From DAOUAT01 sp964551735 (GTDB lineage Bacteria > Chloroflexota > Anaerolineae > CG2-30-64-16): DNA of 64,000 bases. The DNA lies in assembly GCA_964551735.1 (NCBI GenBank), contig CAZKEF010000014.1:1-64000 (forward strand), read 5' to 3'. Positions 16,668 to 24,893 of the stretch are shown piece by piece. How positions within the stretch are numbered: position 1 is the first letter of the stretch; every line of letters begins with the position of its first letter. The notes below the pieces were generated by a model, which ran no database searches, was not told where the DNA came from, and worked only from the letters and a program-made list of their open reading frames with translations. The position numbers and the translations under genes are program-made.

Positions 16668-17819
16668 CTACACGGACGAAATTCGAGCAAACCGTACGGG
16701 CGCAAACAATCCCAAATCAACAGGCGGCGGCTCGCCCACTATCATCCCCGCCATCCAATCGCAGATCAGCGGGACCGCGGTGATGGTCTGCATGAACGCG
16801 GCGGCGACGAAAAGGTTCTCCAACCCCGGCGCCCAACCGATGGCCGGCTCGTCGTCCGGGGTGAAGGGCGTGGGGATGCCCCAGCCGCGCACGACCCGCA
16901 CCCCGGCCAGTGCGGGATAGAGCCGCGCCAGGTCGGCGGCGACGGCCGCCAGCCCCCAGGCCGACGAGCGCCGGTGCAGCTCCGCGCTCTTGAACACCGC
17001 CTCGGTGACCACCAATGCACCGTCGGCGTGCCGGCTGAAACCGACCGACACGGCCCGCTCTTTGCCGTGGATCGTCTCGTAAAAGCTCGCCAGCTCCACG
17101 GTGTTGGCCAGGGGCAGCGCCACCGGCTCGGTGACGAACGCCTCGGCGTGGGTGTGGCGGATGGGCAGCTCGACGCCGGCCAGGCGGGCCACGGGCGCCG
17201 TCCAGGCGCCGGCCATCACCGCCACGGTGTCCGCAGCGTAGCGTTCGCCGCCGGCCTCGACGGCCACGACGCGCTGGCCCGCGGTCTGCATGGCGGTGAC
17301 GGGCGTGTGCGGCCGGAGGTGCGCGCCGCCGCGCCGCGCCGCGCGGGCATAGGCCGCGCAGAAGCGGAACGGGTTGAGCAGCCCTTCGACCGCGTAGGCC
17401 GCGCCCATGAAGCGGTCCGCATGCAAGTACGGCTCAACGCGGCGCAGGTCGGCCTGGTCCAGCATCCCCGTCGGAATGCCGGCGGCGGTGAGCGCGGCGG
17501 CGCGCGCGCTCCACTCGTCCCACTGGTGTTGGGCGTCAATCAGCGCCAGGAAGCCGATGCGCTGCCACTCGAAGGGGAAATCCAGCTCCGCCTCCAGCGT
17601 CTCCAGCCGGGCCAGCCCCTCGCGGATCAGCCGCAGGTTGAGTGGGTCCAGGTGGCCCTCGGCCACCTGCGCCCGCCCCGTGCACGCGCCCGATGACCCG
17701 CCCCCCAGGTCGCCGGCCTCGAGCAGCAGCGTCCGCGCACCGCGGCGGGTCAGATGGTAGGCCGTCGCCAGCCCCACCATCCCGCCACCGATGATGATGG
17801 TGTCGTAGGTGTTGGTCAT
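16668..17819 (-). CDS. FAD-dependent DAO-family oxidoreductase (second paralogue)
   Basis: The 383-residue flavoprotein has YDTIIIGGGMVGLATAYHL at the N-terminus and the DAO-type C-terminal segment RGWGIPTPFTPDDEPAIG. It resembles sarcosine, glycine or dimethylglycine oxidases and other D-amino-acid dehydrogenases. It is a paralogue of the DAO subunit at 13556-14785 but lacks the repeat-derived N-terminal extension. It lies about 110 nt upstream of the HcnABC-like set and just downstream of an aminotransferase, so several routes for removing amine nitrogen are clustered here. Substrate not determinable from sequence. Confidence 0.85.
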   Translation of the reverse strand: MTNTYDTIIIGGGMVGLATAYHLTRRGARTLLLEAGDLGGGSSGACTGRAQVAEGHLDPLNLRLIREGLARLETLEAELDFPFEWQRIGFLALIDAQHQWDEWSARAAALTAAGIPTGMLDQADLRRVEPYLHADRFMGAAYAVEGLLNPFRFCAAYARAARRGGAHLRPHTPVTAMQTAGQRVVAVEAGGERYAADTVAVMAGAWTAPVARLAGVELPIRHTHAEAFVTEPVALPLANTVELASFYETIHGKERAVSVGFSRHADGALVVTEAVFKSAELHRRSSAWGLAAVAADLARLYPALAGVRVVRGWGIPTPFTPDDEPAIGWAPGLENLFVAAAFMQTITAVPLICDWMAGMIVGEPPPVDLGLFAPVRFARISSV

Positions 17820-17857
17820 AGTCAGATATTAGTCGTCAACGGTCAGGTATCAGATCG

Positions 17858-17913
17858 CACATTCGACATTCCACATTCCATATTTCACATCGTCCATCGA
17901 ACATCGTACATCC
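17858..17913. repeat. Heptanucleotide tandem array (ACATTC/ACATCG type)
   Basis: About eight degenerate 7-mers (CACATTC, GACATTC, CACATTC, CATATTT, CACATCG, TCCATCG, AACATCG, TACATCC) lie between the DAO and aminotransferase genes. The 7-nt period with drifting units is shared by several other arrays in the window. Confidence 0.75.
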
Positions 17914-17918
17914 AACCT

Positions 17919-19256
17919 CTACTTCACCATCTCATCCGCCACGGCCAACGCCTCATCCAGGATGCGCAGGCCGTCAAGCAGCTCGCTCTCGCTGATGCAC
18001 AGCGGCGGGATGGGGAAGAGATGGTTCCATTTGACGAAGCAGTGCATGCCGCGGTCGCGGATCGCCTTCGCCAGCCGAGGCGCGACGTTGGCATCGCCCG
18101 GCTCGGACGGCAGGCCCGGCAGCGGGGCCAGCGGCGCCTTGCTCTCCCGATCCTTTACGAGCTCGATGGTGGAGAAGAGGCCAATGCTGCGCACGTCGCC
18201 CACGGAGGGATGCTTCGCCATCAGCTCCGCCAGGCCCTCTCGCAGCATGGCGCCCAGCCGGGCCGCGTTCTCGATCAGCCCTTCTTCCCGGTACGCCTCG
18301 ATGGCCGCCACGCCGGCCGCGACCCCAACCGGGTGACCGGAGTAGGTCAGACCCATGGGCAGCCGCCGGTCCTCGAAGTGGTCGGCAATGGCGCGGGAAA
18401 CGGTCACCGCGCCCAATGGCACGTAACCGGAGGTGATCCCCTTACCCATGGTCATGATGTCCGGCGTCACGCCCCAGTGATCCACGCCGAACCACTTGCC
18501 GGTGCGCCCGAAGCCGCTCATCACCTCGTCCGCGACCAGCAGGATGCCGTACTTGTCGCACAGGGCGCGGATGCGGGGCCAATAGTCGTCGGGCGGGATG
18601 ATCAGGCCGTTGCTGCCGGTGACGCCTTCCAGCACGATGGCCGCGATGTTCTCCGGCCCCTCAAATTGCACTACCTGTTCGACGTGGCTGATGCATTCGC
18701 GGTGGCAGGTTTCGCGCGTCCAGCCGAAGGGGCAGCGGTAGCAGTAGGGGTCCATGAAGTGGACCACCCCGGAGATCAGCGGCTCGACAGGCAGGCGATA
18801 CGGGTCGCCTGTGAGGGAGAGCGCGCCTGCGGTGGCGCCGTGGAACGAGCGGTAGCGGGCCAGCAGCTTGTGCCGGCCAGTGTACAGCCGAGCGAACTTG
18901 ATAGCGTTCTCGTTTGCCTCGCCGCCACCGGTGGTGAAGAGTGTCTTACACAGGTCGCCGGGCGTGACCTCGGCCAGCAGTTGGCCCAACCGACCCTTGA
19001 CCTCGGTGGCAATGCCGGGGTAGGCATAGGCCATGCTGGCGACCTGCGCCTGCACCGCCTCGATGATGCGCCGGTTGCCGTGGCCGGCGTTGACGTTCAT
19101 GAGTTGGGACGAGAAATCAAGATAGCGATTCCCGTCAGCGTCCCAAAAGTAGACCCCCTCCCCTCTGACCGCGGTGAGCGGCTGCACCTGGCTTTGAACG
19201 GACCAGGTGAAGAAGGTGTAGTCGTGGTTCAGTTGGATGATTTCTTGCGTGTCCAT
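17919..19256 (-). CDS. Class III (omega) pyridoxal-phosphate aminotransferase
   Basis: The 445-residue enzyme transfers an amino group from an omega- or beta-amino substrate to a 2-oxoacid. The PLP lysine is in IMTMGKGITSGYVPLG (about residue 280), preceded by LLVADEVMSGFGRTGKWFG; TTGGGEANENAIKFAR holds the phosphate-binding Gly-rich turn. A Cys-containing insert (YCYRCPFGWTRETC, about residues 175-190) occurs in the taurine/beta-alanine aminotransferase branch. Beta-alanine or a related product of reductive pyrimidine breakdown would fit the neighbouring PreA- and dihydropyrimidinase-like genes, but this is inference. Confidence 0.88.
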   Translation of the reverse strand: MDTQEIIQLNHDYTFFTWSVQSQVQPLTAVRGEGVYFWDADGNRYLDFSSQLMNVNAGHGNRRIIEAVQAQVASMAYAYPGIATEVKGRLGQLLAEVTPGDLCKTLFTTGGGEANENAIKFARLYTGRHKLLARYRSFHGATAGALSLTGDPYRLPVEPLISGVVHFMDPYCYRCPFGWTRETCHRECISHVEQVVQFEGPENIAAIVLEGVTGSNGLIIPPDDYWPRIRALCDKYGILLVADEVMSGFGRTGKWFGVDHWGVTPDIMTMGKGITSGYVPLGAVTVSRAIADHFEDRRLPMGLTYSGHPVGVAAGVAAIEAYREEGLIENAARLGAMLREGLAELMAKHPSVGDVRSIGLFSTIELVKDRESKAPLAPLPGLPSEPGDANVAPRLAKAIRDRGMHCFVKWNHLFPIPPLCISESELLDGLRILDEALAVADEMVK

Positions 19257-19540
19257 GGCTGTCCTTTGTCGGTAGATCGGTAAATTGGCAGATTGGTATG
19301 AACGTAGCGGAGCACCCTGAGCGGAGCCGGGGCAGGGCCCCCGGCGTAGTCAAAGGGTGCGGAGCGGTCGTCCAGACAAGGCCGCATTCTTCGACTGGAC
19401 ACTATTCGTTGAGCACTTTGGCTCGCAGACCCGCTCAGGATGCTCGCATATTCTCAGACCAGTGTCCATGTCGTGAGCGACACAAGCGAAGATGAAAATG
19501 CAGTGCTCCGCGTTCATCCGCGCTCGTCCGCGTCCCATTT
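19257..19540. other. Intergenic region with a family C dispersed element
   Basis: The 284-nt gap between the aminotransferase and the amidotransferase is mostly the repeat at 19306-19444. No gene or convincing promoter was seen in the remainder. Confidence 0.55.
19306..19444. repeat. Family C dispersed element, copy 1
   Basis: Starts AGCGGAGCACCCTGAGCGGA and ends CCCGCTCAGGATGCT. The element at 29001-29155 is the same sequence in reverse orientation, including the internal GGTGCGGAGCGGTC, AAGGCCGCAT and TTCGACTGG blocks. It is non-coding here. Confidence 0.75.
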
Positions 19541-20284
19541 TCAGACCACGATACCCGCGACCCGAAAGAAATTCTCCAGCAGCTTGCGGCCATCCGGTTC
19601 GGCGCGGGCATAGCCCGCTGGATAGACCAGGTTCACCAACTCGTTCCGGTCGTCGTTCGGCCACTCGGTGTAAGCTTCCGGGTGAAACTGCGCGCCGTAG
19701 ACAGGCCGGTCCTCCCGCCGCATGAGCTGCACCCGGCAGTCCGGGGTGGACGCCAGGAGGCGGAAGCCCAGCGGAAGCTGCTTCGCCTCGCAGTAGTGCA
19801 CCTCCAGAAAGACCGGCGCGGGCCGCATCCCGGCCAGGACGGGGTCATCACCCACCACCGAGACGGGCATGAAACCCCACTCCTTCAGGAAGCCAGGTGC
19901 GGAGAGGTCCGTGATGTCTGGCTCGCCGGGGCGCAACCGACGCATCGGCGCGACTTCTACGCCGTGGGCCGCGGCGATCTGCTGGTGGCCGCCGCAAAAG
20001 CCGATGATCGGCCACTCGGCAGCCCGGATGATCCGGTGTAACTCGTCAAAGGCACAGTCGCCGTACACGTTGAACTCGGTCGCGTTGCCGCTGATCAGCA
20101 GCGCGCGAAGGCCGAACTCCCGCAGCTCTGCCAGCGATGTGTCACAATACCGGCGCACCAGGCACGGCTGGCCGGAGAGCGCCTCCAGTTTATGCTTGAC
20201 ATCCATAATGAAGGCGTAGTGCTCCAACCGGCGCTGTCGCTGCGCCAGCCAACTGGCGTGCTCCATGTCAACGAAGCAGATCAC
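19541..20284 (-). CDS. Class I glutamine amidotransferase-like protein
   Basis: The 247-residue protein has the nucleophile elbow GFCGGHQQ (Cys about residue 97) and the catalytic His-Glu in YGAQFHPEAYTEW. These are the triad of class I glutamine amidotransferases and gamma-glutamyl hydrolases. No synthetase partner is fused or adjacent, so it may hydrolyse a gamma-glutamyl or other amide bond instead of feeding ammonia to a partner. It follows the first MttB-family gene by 18 nt on the same strand and is probably co-transcribed with it. Confidence 0.8.
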   Translation of the reverse strand: MICFVDMEHASWLAQRQRRLEHYAFIMDVKHKLEALSGQPCLVRRYCDTSLAELREFGLRALLISGNATEFNVYGDCAFDELHRIIRAAEWPIIGFCGGHQQIAAAHGVEVAPMRRLRPGEPDITDLSAPGFLKEWGFMPVSVVGDDPVLAGMRPAPVFLEVHYCEAKQLPLGFRLLASTPDCRVQLMRREDRPVYGAQFHPEAYTEWPNDDRNELVNLVYPAGYARAEPDGRKLLENFFRVAGIVV

Positions 20285-20302
20285 GCTCCACCTCCGGCCA
20301 AG

Positions 20303-21772
20303 TCACGGTTGCCAACTTTGTCGAAAAGTTGGCAACCCTGCTTCGCGGAACCGCGCACGGATCGCCGCGTCCGCCTCCGCGGGCAGCAGGGGCGCGGCAG
20401 GCCCAGCCAAAAGGCGCGCCGCGCGCGCGGCAGCGCGTTGGCGGGTGTCTTGCCGGCCTGCTTGTTCCCACGAGGTTCGGTTTTGTCGGTCAGATACGCG
20501 CGGCTGGAAGTACTCCGAGCGCATGAACGCCAGGGTCAGCGGATCCATCAGGTGATGACCGCCCGGCCCGACCCGGTCAATGGCCTCGACCGCCAGGGTT
20601 TCCTCACTTACCTCGACGCCCCGCAGCACCCGCAAAGCCATCCCCACGATCTCATCGTCAATGACCGCCTGCTCCAGGGAAGCCGCGCTCATGTTGTTGA
20701 TCATGCCGACCGCGTGGTGGATGTAGTTGGCACCGGCCATCGCTGCCAGCAGGAAGGTCGCCATCTTCTCGTAGCCAGCCTGCGCATCCGGGATCTTGGC
20801 GTCGGTCATGCCGCCGGAGCAATAGATGGGCACCCGGTAGAAGTGCGCCAGTTGCGCCGCAGCCGCCTGCATGATGCCGAACTCGATCCCGCCGCCCAGG
20901 TAGTCACCGCTGCGCATGTCGGCCAGGCCGGGGATGTAGCCGGCCAGCACCGGTGTGCCCGGCCGGGCCAACTGGGCCAACACGATGCCGCTGAGCTGCT
21001 CGGCGTTGAGCTGGGCCAGCGTCCCTGCCAGCGTCACCGGCGAGGTGGAGCCGGCCATAGGCGCTGAGGAAAGCGCCAGCGGCAGTCCAGCCCGGCACCA
21101 GGTCAGCAGGATGTCCGTCACCGGCGTGTCCAAGTGCAGCGGGCTGACCATCCAACAGGCGATGGCCGACACGATGGGCCGCGCCCGCAGCGCCTCGGCC
21201 GAGCCGGCGATGAGGGTCGCCAGCTCGATCACCTGCCGCGCGCCCTGGGCCGAGTCCACGCCGCCCATCACGTGCCTGGTGGTGTGGGTCAGGCAGGTGT
21301 AGAAGCGATTGACCGGCACGTGCTCGGCCGGGATGTCGGTGGGGTAGATGGGCATCACCACGAAGTCGCAGTTGGCCAGCTTGTCGGCCAGCGCAACCAT
21401 CCGGCCCAGGTCGGCCAACGTCGCCGGCCGCACCGCGTCCGCGTCGGGATCGAGCACCGCGGTCGGCGAGCCGCCCGTGCCGGCGTAGACGCGTTTGCCC
21501 TCCAGCACGATGTCGTGGGCCGGGTCGCGGCCGGCCAGCAGGATGCGCGATGGCGCCAACGCCAACGCCCGCTCCACCATCCCCTCCGAGATATAGACGC
21601 GGGCGCCATCCACACGCGCGCCGCCCTGCCAGTACAGCTCACGCGCCATCTCGTGCGCTACATGCACTCCCGTGCGTGCCAGCACCGACAGTGACGCCCG
21701 GTGCACTTCCAGGATTTCTTCGTTGGACAGGGGGCAATACTGCCCGCCCGACGGCCCAAGTCGCGCCATCAT
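20303..21772 (-). CDS. MttB-superfamily (trimethylamine methyltransferase-like) protein 1, non-pyrrolysine
   Basis: The 489-residue TIM-barrel protein matches the MttB superfamily. True MttB demethylates trimethylamine with pyrrolysine; characterised non-pyrrolysine members act on glycine betaine, proline betaine or carnitine and pass the methyl group to a corrinoid protein. The family segment GGMTDAKIPDAQAGYEK (about residue 330) is present and no in-frame TAG interrupts the gene. ATG 21772 and 21769 are adjacent; AAAGGAGC fits the second better. A second paralogue lies 76 nt upstream. No corrinoid-binding protein is encoded in the window. Substrate unknown. Confidence 0.85.
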   Translation of the reverse strand: MMARLGPSGGQYCPLSNEEILEVHRASLSVLARTGVHVAHEMARELYWQGGARVDGARVYISEGMVERALALAPSRILLAGRDPAHDIVLEGKRVYAGTGGSPTAVLDPDADAVRPATLADLGRMVALADKLANCDFVVMPIYPTDIPAEHVPVNRFYTCLTHTTRHVMGGVDSAQGARQVIELATLIAGSAEALRARPIVSAIACWMVSPLHLDTPVTDILLTWCRAGLPLALSSAPMAGSTSPVTLAGTLAQLNAEQLSGIVLAQLARPGTPVLAGYIPGLADMRSGDYLGGGIEFGIMQAAAAQLAHFYRVPIYCSGGMTDAKIPDAQAGYEKMATFLLAAMAGANYIHHAVGMINNMSAASLEQAVIDDEIVGMALRVLRGVEVSEETLAVEAIDRVGPGGHHLMDPLTLAFMRSEYFQPRVSDRQNRTSWEQAGRQDTRQRAAARAARLLAGPAAPLLPAEADAAIRARFREAGLPTFRQSWQP

Positions 21773-21848
21773 GCTCCTTTGCCTGTTTGCTCACCGTGCC
21801 GCAGGCGGAACTCACTCCGCCTGCGGTTTTTGCCTGCACCGCTGTGCG

Positions 21849-23306
21849 TTAATCCTCTTGCGCCTCCGCCTGCCTCCGCCCCAGCACATCACTGATGACT
21901 GCCTCAGCGGCCGCGGGCAGCGGCGGCGCCTGGCGTTCACGCAGGATCTTCCTGGCGCGACGGTTTGCCCGTTCCGTGATGCTCTTGCTGCCGGCTGCAG
22001 CCCACGCGTCGTAGCGGTTACGATCGAGCAGCGTCGGCCGCCACTGCGCCCAGCGCCAGCTGTCGAGCGTATGGTCGTCGGCCAGGAAGCCGCCGCCTGG
22101 CCGTGCGCGGTGGATCGCTGTTCGCGCCAGGGTGCGCTCGCTCACTTCAACTCCCTCCATGATGAAGCGCACATCGCTGATCACCTCGTTCGCAATCACC
22201 AGCATCTCCATTGAAGAGGTGGAGCCGTATTCGATGTACCCGACATCGTGCACCAGGTTGCAGCGCGCCAGGAACGCGGTCATGATGGTGATCGCTGCCT
22301 CGATGCCGGCCTGCGCGTCCGCCAGTTTGCTGTCGCTGGCCCCGGCTGCGCCCCACACCGGCAGATCGTAGAAGCGGGCGATATCGCACCACGCAGCCAT
22401 CCCCGTCGGCCATTCCGGCGCGCCGTAACTGACGATCGCGGAGCCCATGTCGAGCGCAGCGATGTTCATGCCGTAAAGAAACGGCGTGCCCCGGCGCACG
22501 AGCTGCGTCAGGACCAGGCCGGCCAGGCATTCCGCGTTCCCCAAGGCTAGCGCGCCGGCCACGGTGATCGGCCCGCCGCCGCCGGTATTCGGTGAAGGCG
22601 GGTAGGTCACCGGCATGCCTTTCTCCGCGCAGAACAGCAATTTGTCCACCGATTCATCCGGGAAGAGCAAGGGGGAAATAGGCTCAGCGTACAGGATCAG
22701 GAACGGCTTCTCGCGCAGCGCCACCTCGCCGCCTGCGACGGCGGACGCGATATGGTAGATGTCCTCCATGTCGCGCCGGTTGTTCGCCGTGTAACAGATG
22801 GGCTTCACCGAGCCGCGCATCATCGCGATGAACTCATGCACATAGGCGTCCAACACGGGCACGTCGCATGGGTTCCCCATTGACATGTTGAACGCGATCT
22901 GGTCCAGCCCATCACAAAGCTGGGCAAACCGCCGAACATCCTCCACCGTGGTCGGACGCCGCTCCCCCGTCTCCAGATCAATGGTGTAGATGCAGTCAGA
23001 GCCGGACCCGAAGAACACCTTGCCGGCCTCCAGCGGCATGGTGAGGTCGCCGAGGCGGTTGTACATCGGGATACGCCCGGGAGCGGCCACGATCGCATCC
23101 ATCACCAAGTGCTCCGGGATCTTGATGCGGCCGTCCGCCTCCCACGCGCCGGCTTCCAGCAGCAGCCGCGCCGCGCGCTCGTTTTTCATAACGATCCCGC
23201 TGCGCGCCAGGATGTCCAGCGACGTATTGTGGATCTCCCGCAACTGCTCATCAGACAGCATCCTCATCGTCGGATGCAGGGTTGAGATTGGGATTTGGTT
23301 GTGCAT
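21849..23306 (-). CDS. MttB-superfamily (trimethylamine methyltransferase-like) protein 2, non-pyrrolysine
   Basis: The 485-residue paralogue of the protein encoded at 20303-21772 shares the order of motifs, including GAAGASDSKLADAQAG (about residue 315) and a C-terminal VSERTLARTAIHRARPGG segment. There is no in-frame TAG. GAGGAGAAG precedes the ATG at 23306 by 3 nt. A strong promoter lies about 260 nt upstream, leaving a long leader with two clear hairpins. It is the first gene of the MttB pair, so methyl-group chemistry may be separately regulated from the upstream M20/PreA genes. Confidence 0.85.
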   Translation of the reverse strand: MHNQIPISTLHPTMRMLSDEQLREIHNTSLDILARSGIVMKNERAARLLLEAGAWEADGRIKIPEHLVMDAIVAAPGRIPMYNRLGDLTMPLEAGKVFFGSGSDCIYTIDLETGERRPTTVEDVRRFAQLCDGLDQIAFNMSMGNPCDVPVLDAYVHEFIAMMRGSVKPICYTANNRRDMEDIYHIASAVAGGEVALREKPFLILYAEPISPLLFPDESVDKLLFCAEKGMPVTYPPSPNTGGGGPITVAGALALGNAECLAGLVLTQLVRRGTPFLYGMNIAALDMGSAIVSYGAPEWPTGMAAWCDIARFYDLPVWGAAGASDSKLADAQAGIEAAITIMTAFLARCNLVHDVGYIEYGSTSSMEMLVIANEVISDVRFIMEGVEVSERTLARTAIHRARPGGGFLADDHTLDSWRWAQWRPTLLDRNRYDAWAAAGSKSITERANRRARKILRERQAPPLPAAAEAVISDVLGRRQAEAQED

Positions 23307-23566
23307 AGCTTCTCCTCTGCCAGGTTAATAGGGCCAGGGCGCCGTCGGCGGCCGCTGTTGTCGAGGGTAAACTACGCGATCTTTCGGGAGCGGGGTCTTG
23401 CACCCAGTAGGAAAGCGAGATGGGCGCGCAACAGGTTGTCCGCCGGTCCTGGCCGGTCATGTGATGTTACGCGCCGGTGTGTGCGTCGTGGAGGACACCG
23501 GTGGTTCGGATAGCTGTGGAAAGAACAAACAAGCTATCGCACGTCTTTGGGTGAAAACTTGCCAGA
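23307..23566 (-). promoter_or_regulatory. Long structured 5' leader of the MttB pair
   Basis: From the predicted start of transcription near 23566 to the ATG at 23306 is about 260 nt without a gene. Two perfect 7-bp hairpins are visible: GATAGCT/AGCTATC at 23509-23538 and CCGGTGT/ACACCGG at 23474-23501. I see no B12-box, TPP or purine riboswitch core, so its class is unknown. Confidence 0.4.
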
Positions 23567-23573
23567 CGAAAAA

Positions 23574-23602
23574 ATCATACCCGGCTATAGCCCGGCTGTC
23601 AA
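23574..23602 (-). promoter_or_regulatory. Sigma-70-type promoter upstream of the MttB pair
   Basis: On the minus strand TTGACA (23602-23597), a 17-nt spacer and TATGAT (23579-23574) match consensus. The spacer contains the 10-bp palindrome GGCTATAGCC, a possible operator. Confidence 0.65.
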
Positions 23603-23615
23603 ATATTGATTGCCG

Positions 23616-24773
23616 TCAGCAGTCATTCCACATCTGGATGATGCCGCGGTAGCCACGTTCGGCGGCGAACAGCTCATCGAGCGCGATCCGCTCATCCACC
23701 ACATGCGCGTCCTGCTCCCGCCCCGGCCCGAAGCCAACCGTGGGCACGCCCGCCGTGCCCGCGCTGTAGGCCGCGTCGGTGCAGAAACGGTATGCACTGA
23801 CAGCCGGATCGAGGCCGGCCGCGCGCAAGCCGCGCAGTGCAGCCGCAACGAAGGGGTGATCCTCTGGGAAACTCCAGGCGGGCAGGAACTTGGGGCCACG
23901 CAACGTCTGGTCGGTGTAGGTGCGGTGCTCGCCCTCGGCAATGCGGACCCGCAGGTCGGCGCCCGACGGCGCGGAGGCCGCCAGCGCCTGGAACTCCGCC
24001 TGCACGCCTGCCGAGGTCTCGCCGGGCAGCAGGCGGCGGTCGTAGGTGACCCGGCACCGGCTGGGGATCACCGAGTAGCCGGGGTAGGGGTCGGAGATGA
24101 TGTCGGTCAGCGCGCAGATGCCCGGACCCAGCAAAGGGTCGGAGCGGACCGGCAGCGCAGCGGCCGCGGCCACGACCGGCAGCATGTCGAGCACGGCGTT
24201 GCGCCCGACGTCAGGGTTGGAGGAGTGGGCGGGACGGCCCACGGTCTCCAGGTGGATCTCGGCTCGGCCCCGGCCGCCCCGGTTCAGGTTGAGCTCGGTC
24301 GCCTCGCCGATGACCACGCCATCGGGCCGGATGGCGTCCATGATAACCTTCAGCGCGGCGCCCTCCAGGTTCTCCTCCATCACCGTCGCGGCGACGATGA
24401 CCCGGCCGCGCAGATTGGCCCGATCCACCGCGCCGGCCGCGCGGATCATGGCTGCCAGCGCGCCTTTCATGTCGGCCGCGCCGCGGCCGTAGATGAAGCT
24501 ATCCTCGATCTCACCGCCGAACGGATCGTGCCGCCACTGGATGCCCGGCGCGATGCCCACTGTATCGCAGTGTCCGCACAGCAGCAAAGTCGGCCCCGGC
24601 TCGACACCCAGGACTACGCCCACTGCACTGCCGTAGTCGTCGCGCCAGAAGCCGTCGAATCCCGCCGCGCGCATCCCGCCCAGGATGACGTCCACCACGT
24701 CGTGCTCATCACCGGAAACGCTGGGGGTGCGGATAAGGGATTGTGTCAAAGTAATCAAAGACTGGTCGGTCAT
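23616..24773 (-). CDS. M20-family metallohydrolase, YgeY-like (1)
   Basis: The 385-residue enzyme is an M20 dizinc amidohydrolase. Metal and catalytic residues are seen in LLLCGHCDTVG (His, Asp), YGRGAADMKG (Asp), VMEENLEG (catalytic Glu, Glu) and GEATELN (Glu/Asp ligand). RGGRGRAEIHLETVG resembles the RGxRGR block of YgeY-type members, which occur in purine/ureide gene clusters. ATG 24773 is preferred; an ATG at 24836 would add a hydrophobic stretch derived from repetitive DNA. It is the last gene before the promoter of the MttB pair. A carbamoyl- or acylamino-acid substrate is plausible. Confidence 0.85.
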   Translation of the reverse strand: MTDQSLITLTQSLIRTPSVSGDEHDVVDVILGGMRAAGFDGFWRDDYGSAVGVVLGVEPGPTLLLCGHCDTVGIAPGIQWRHDPFGGEIEDSFIYGRGAADMKGALAAMIRAAGAVDRANLRGRVIVAATVMEENLEGAALKVIMDAIRPDGVVIGEATELNLNRGGRGRAEIHLETVGRPAHSSNPDVGRNAVLDMLPVVAAAAALPVRSDPLLGPGICALTDIISDPYPGYSVIPSRCRVTYDRRLLPGETSAGVQAEFQALAASAPSGADLRVRIAEGEHRTYTDQTLRGPKFLPAWSFPEDHPFVAAALRGLRAAGLDPAVSAYRFCTDAAYSAGTAGVPTVGFGPGREQDAHVVDERIALDELFAAERGYRGIIQMWNDC

Positions 24774-24784
24774 AATCTCATTCT

Positions 24785-24893
24785 CGCGCAGGAGAGGGAA
24801 AAGAAGGAAGTGAAAGTAAAGGAACTGAGGGAGCAAAGGAACTAAGACGGATCTCCCCGTCTCCTTGTCTCCCTATCTCCTTGTCTCCCTACC
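24785..24893. repeat. Short tandem array (GAGGAAG / TCTCCTTG type)
   Basis: Degenerate purine-rich then pyrimidine-rich units (CTCCTTGTCTCCCTAT and neighbours) fill the gap between the PreA-like and M20 genes. It is non-coding and resembles the other low-complexity islands of the window. Confidence 0.5.

Noticed and set aside
17842..17920. CRISPR array from short repeated units
   Set aside because: Units are only 7 nt, contiguous and degenerate, with no spacers and no cas genes.
17754..19283. 509-codon plus-strand frame over the class III aminotransferase
   Set aside because: Complementary to the PLP enzyme; composition typical of a shadow.
20303..23306. Pyrrolysine in the MttB-family genes
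   Set aside because: Both frames are full length with no internal TAG, so no amber decoding is required.
23307..23566. Cobalamin riboswitch before the MttB pair
   Set aside because: Hairpins exist but no B12-box or conserved core was found by eye; kept only as an unclassified leader.
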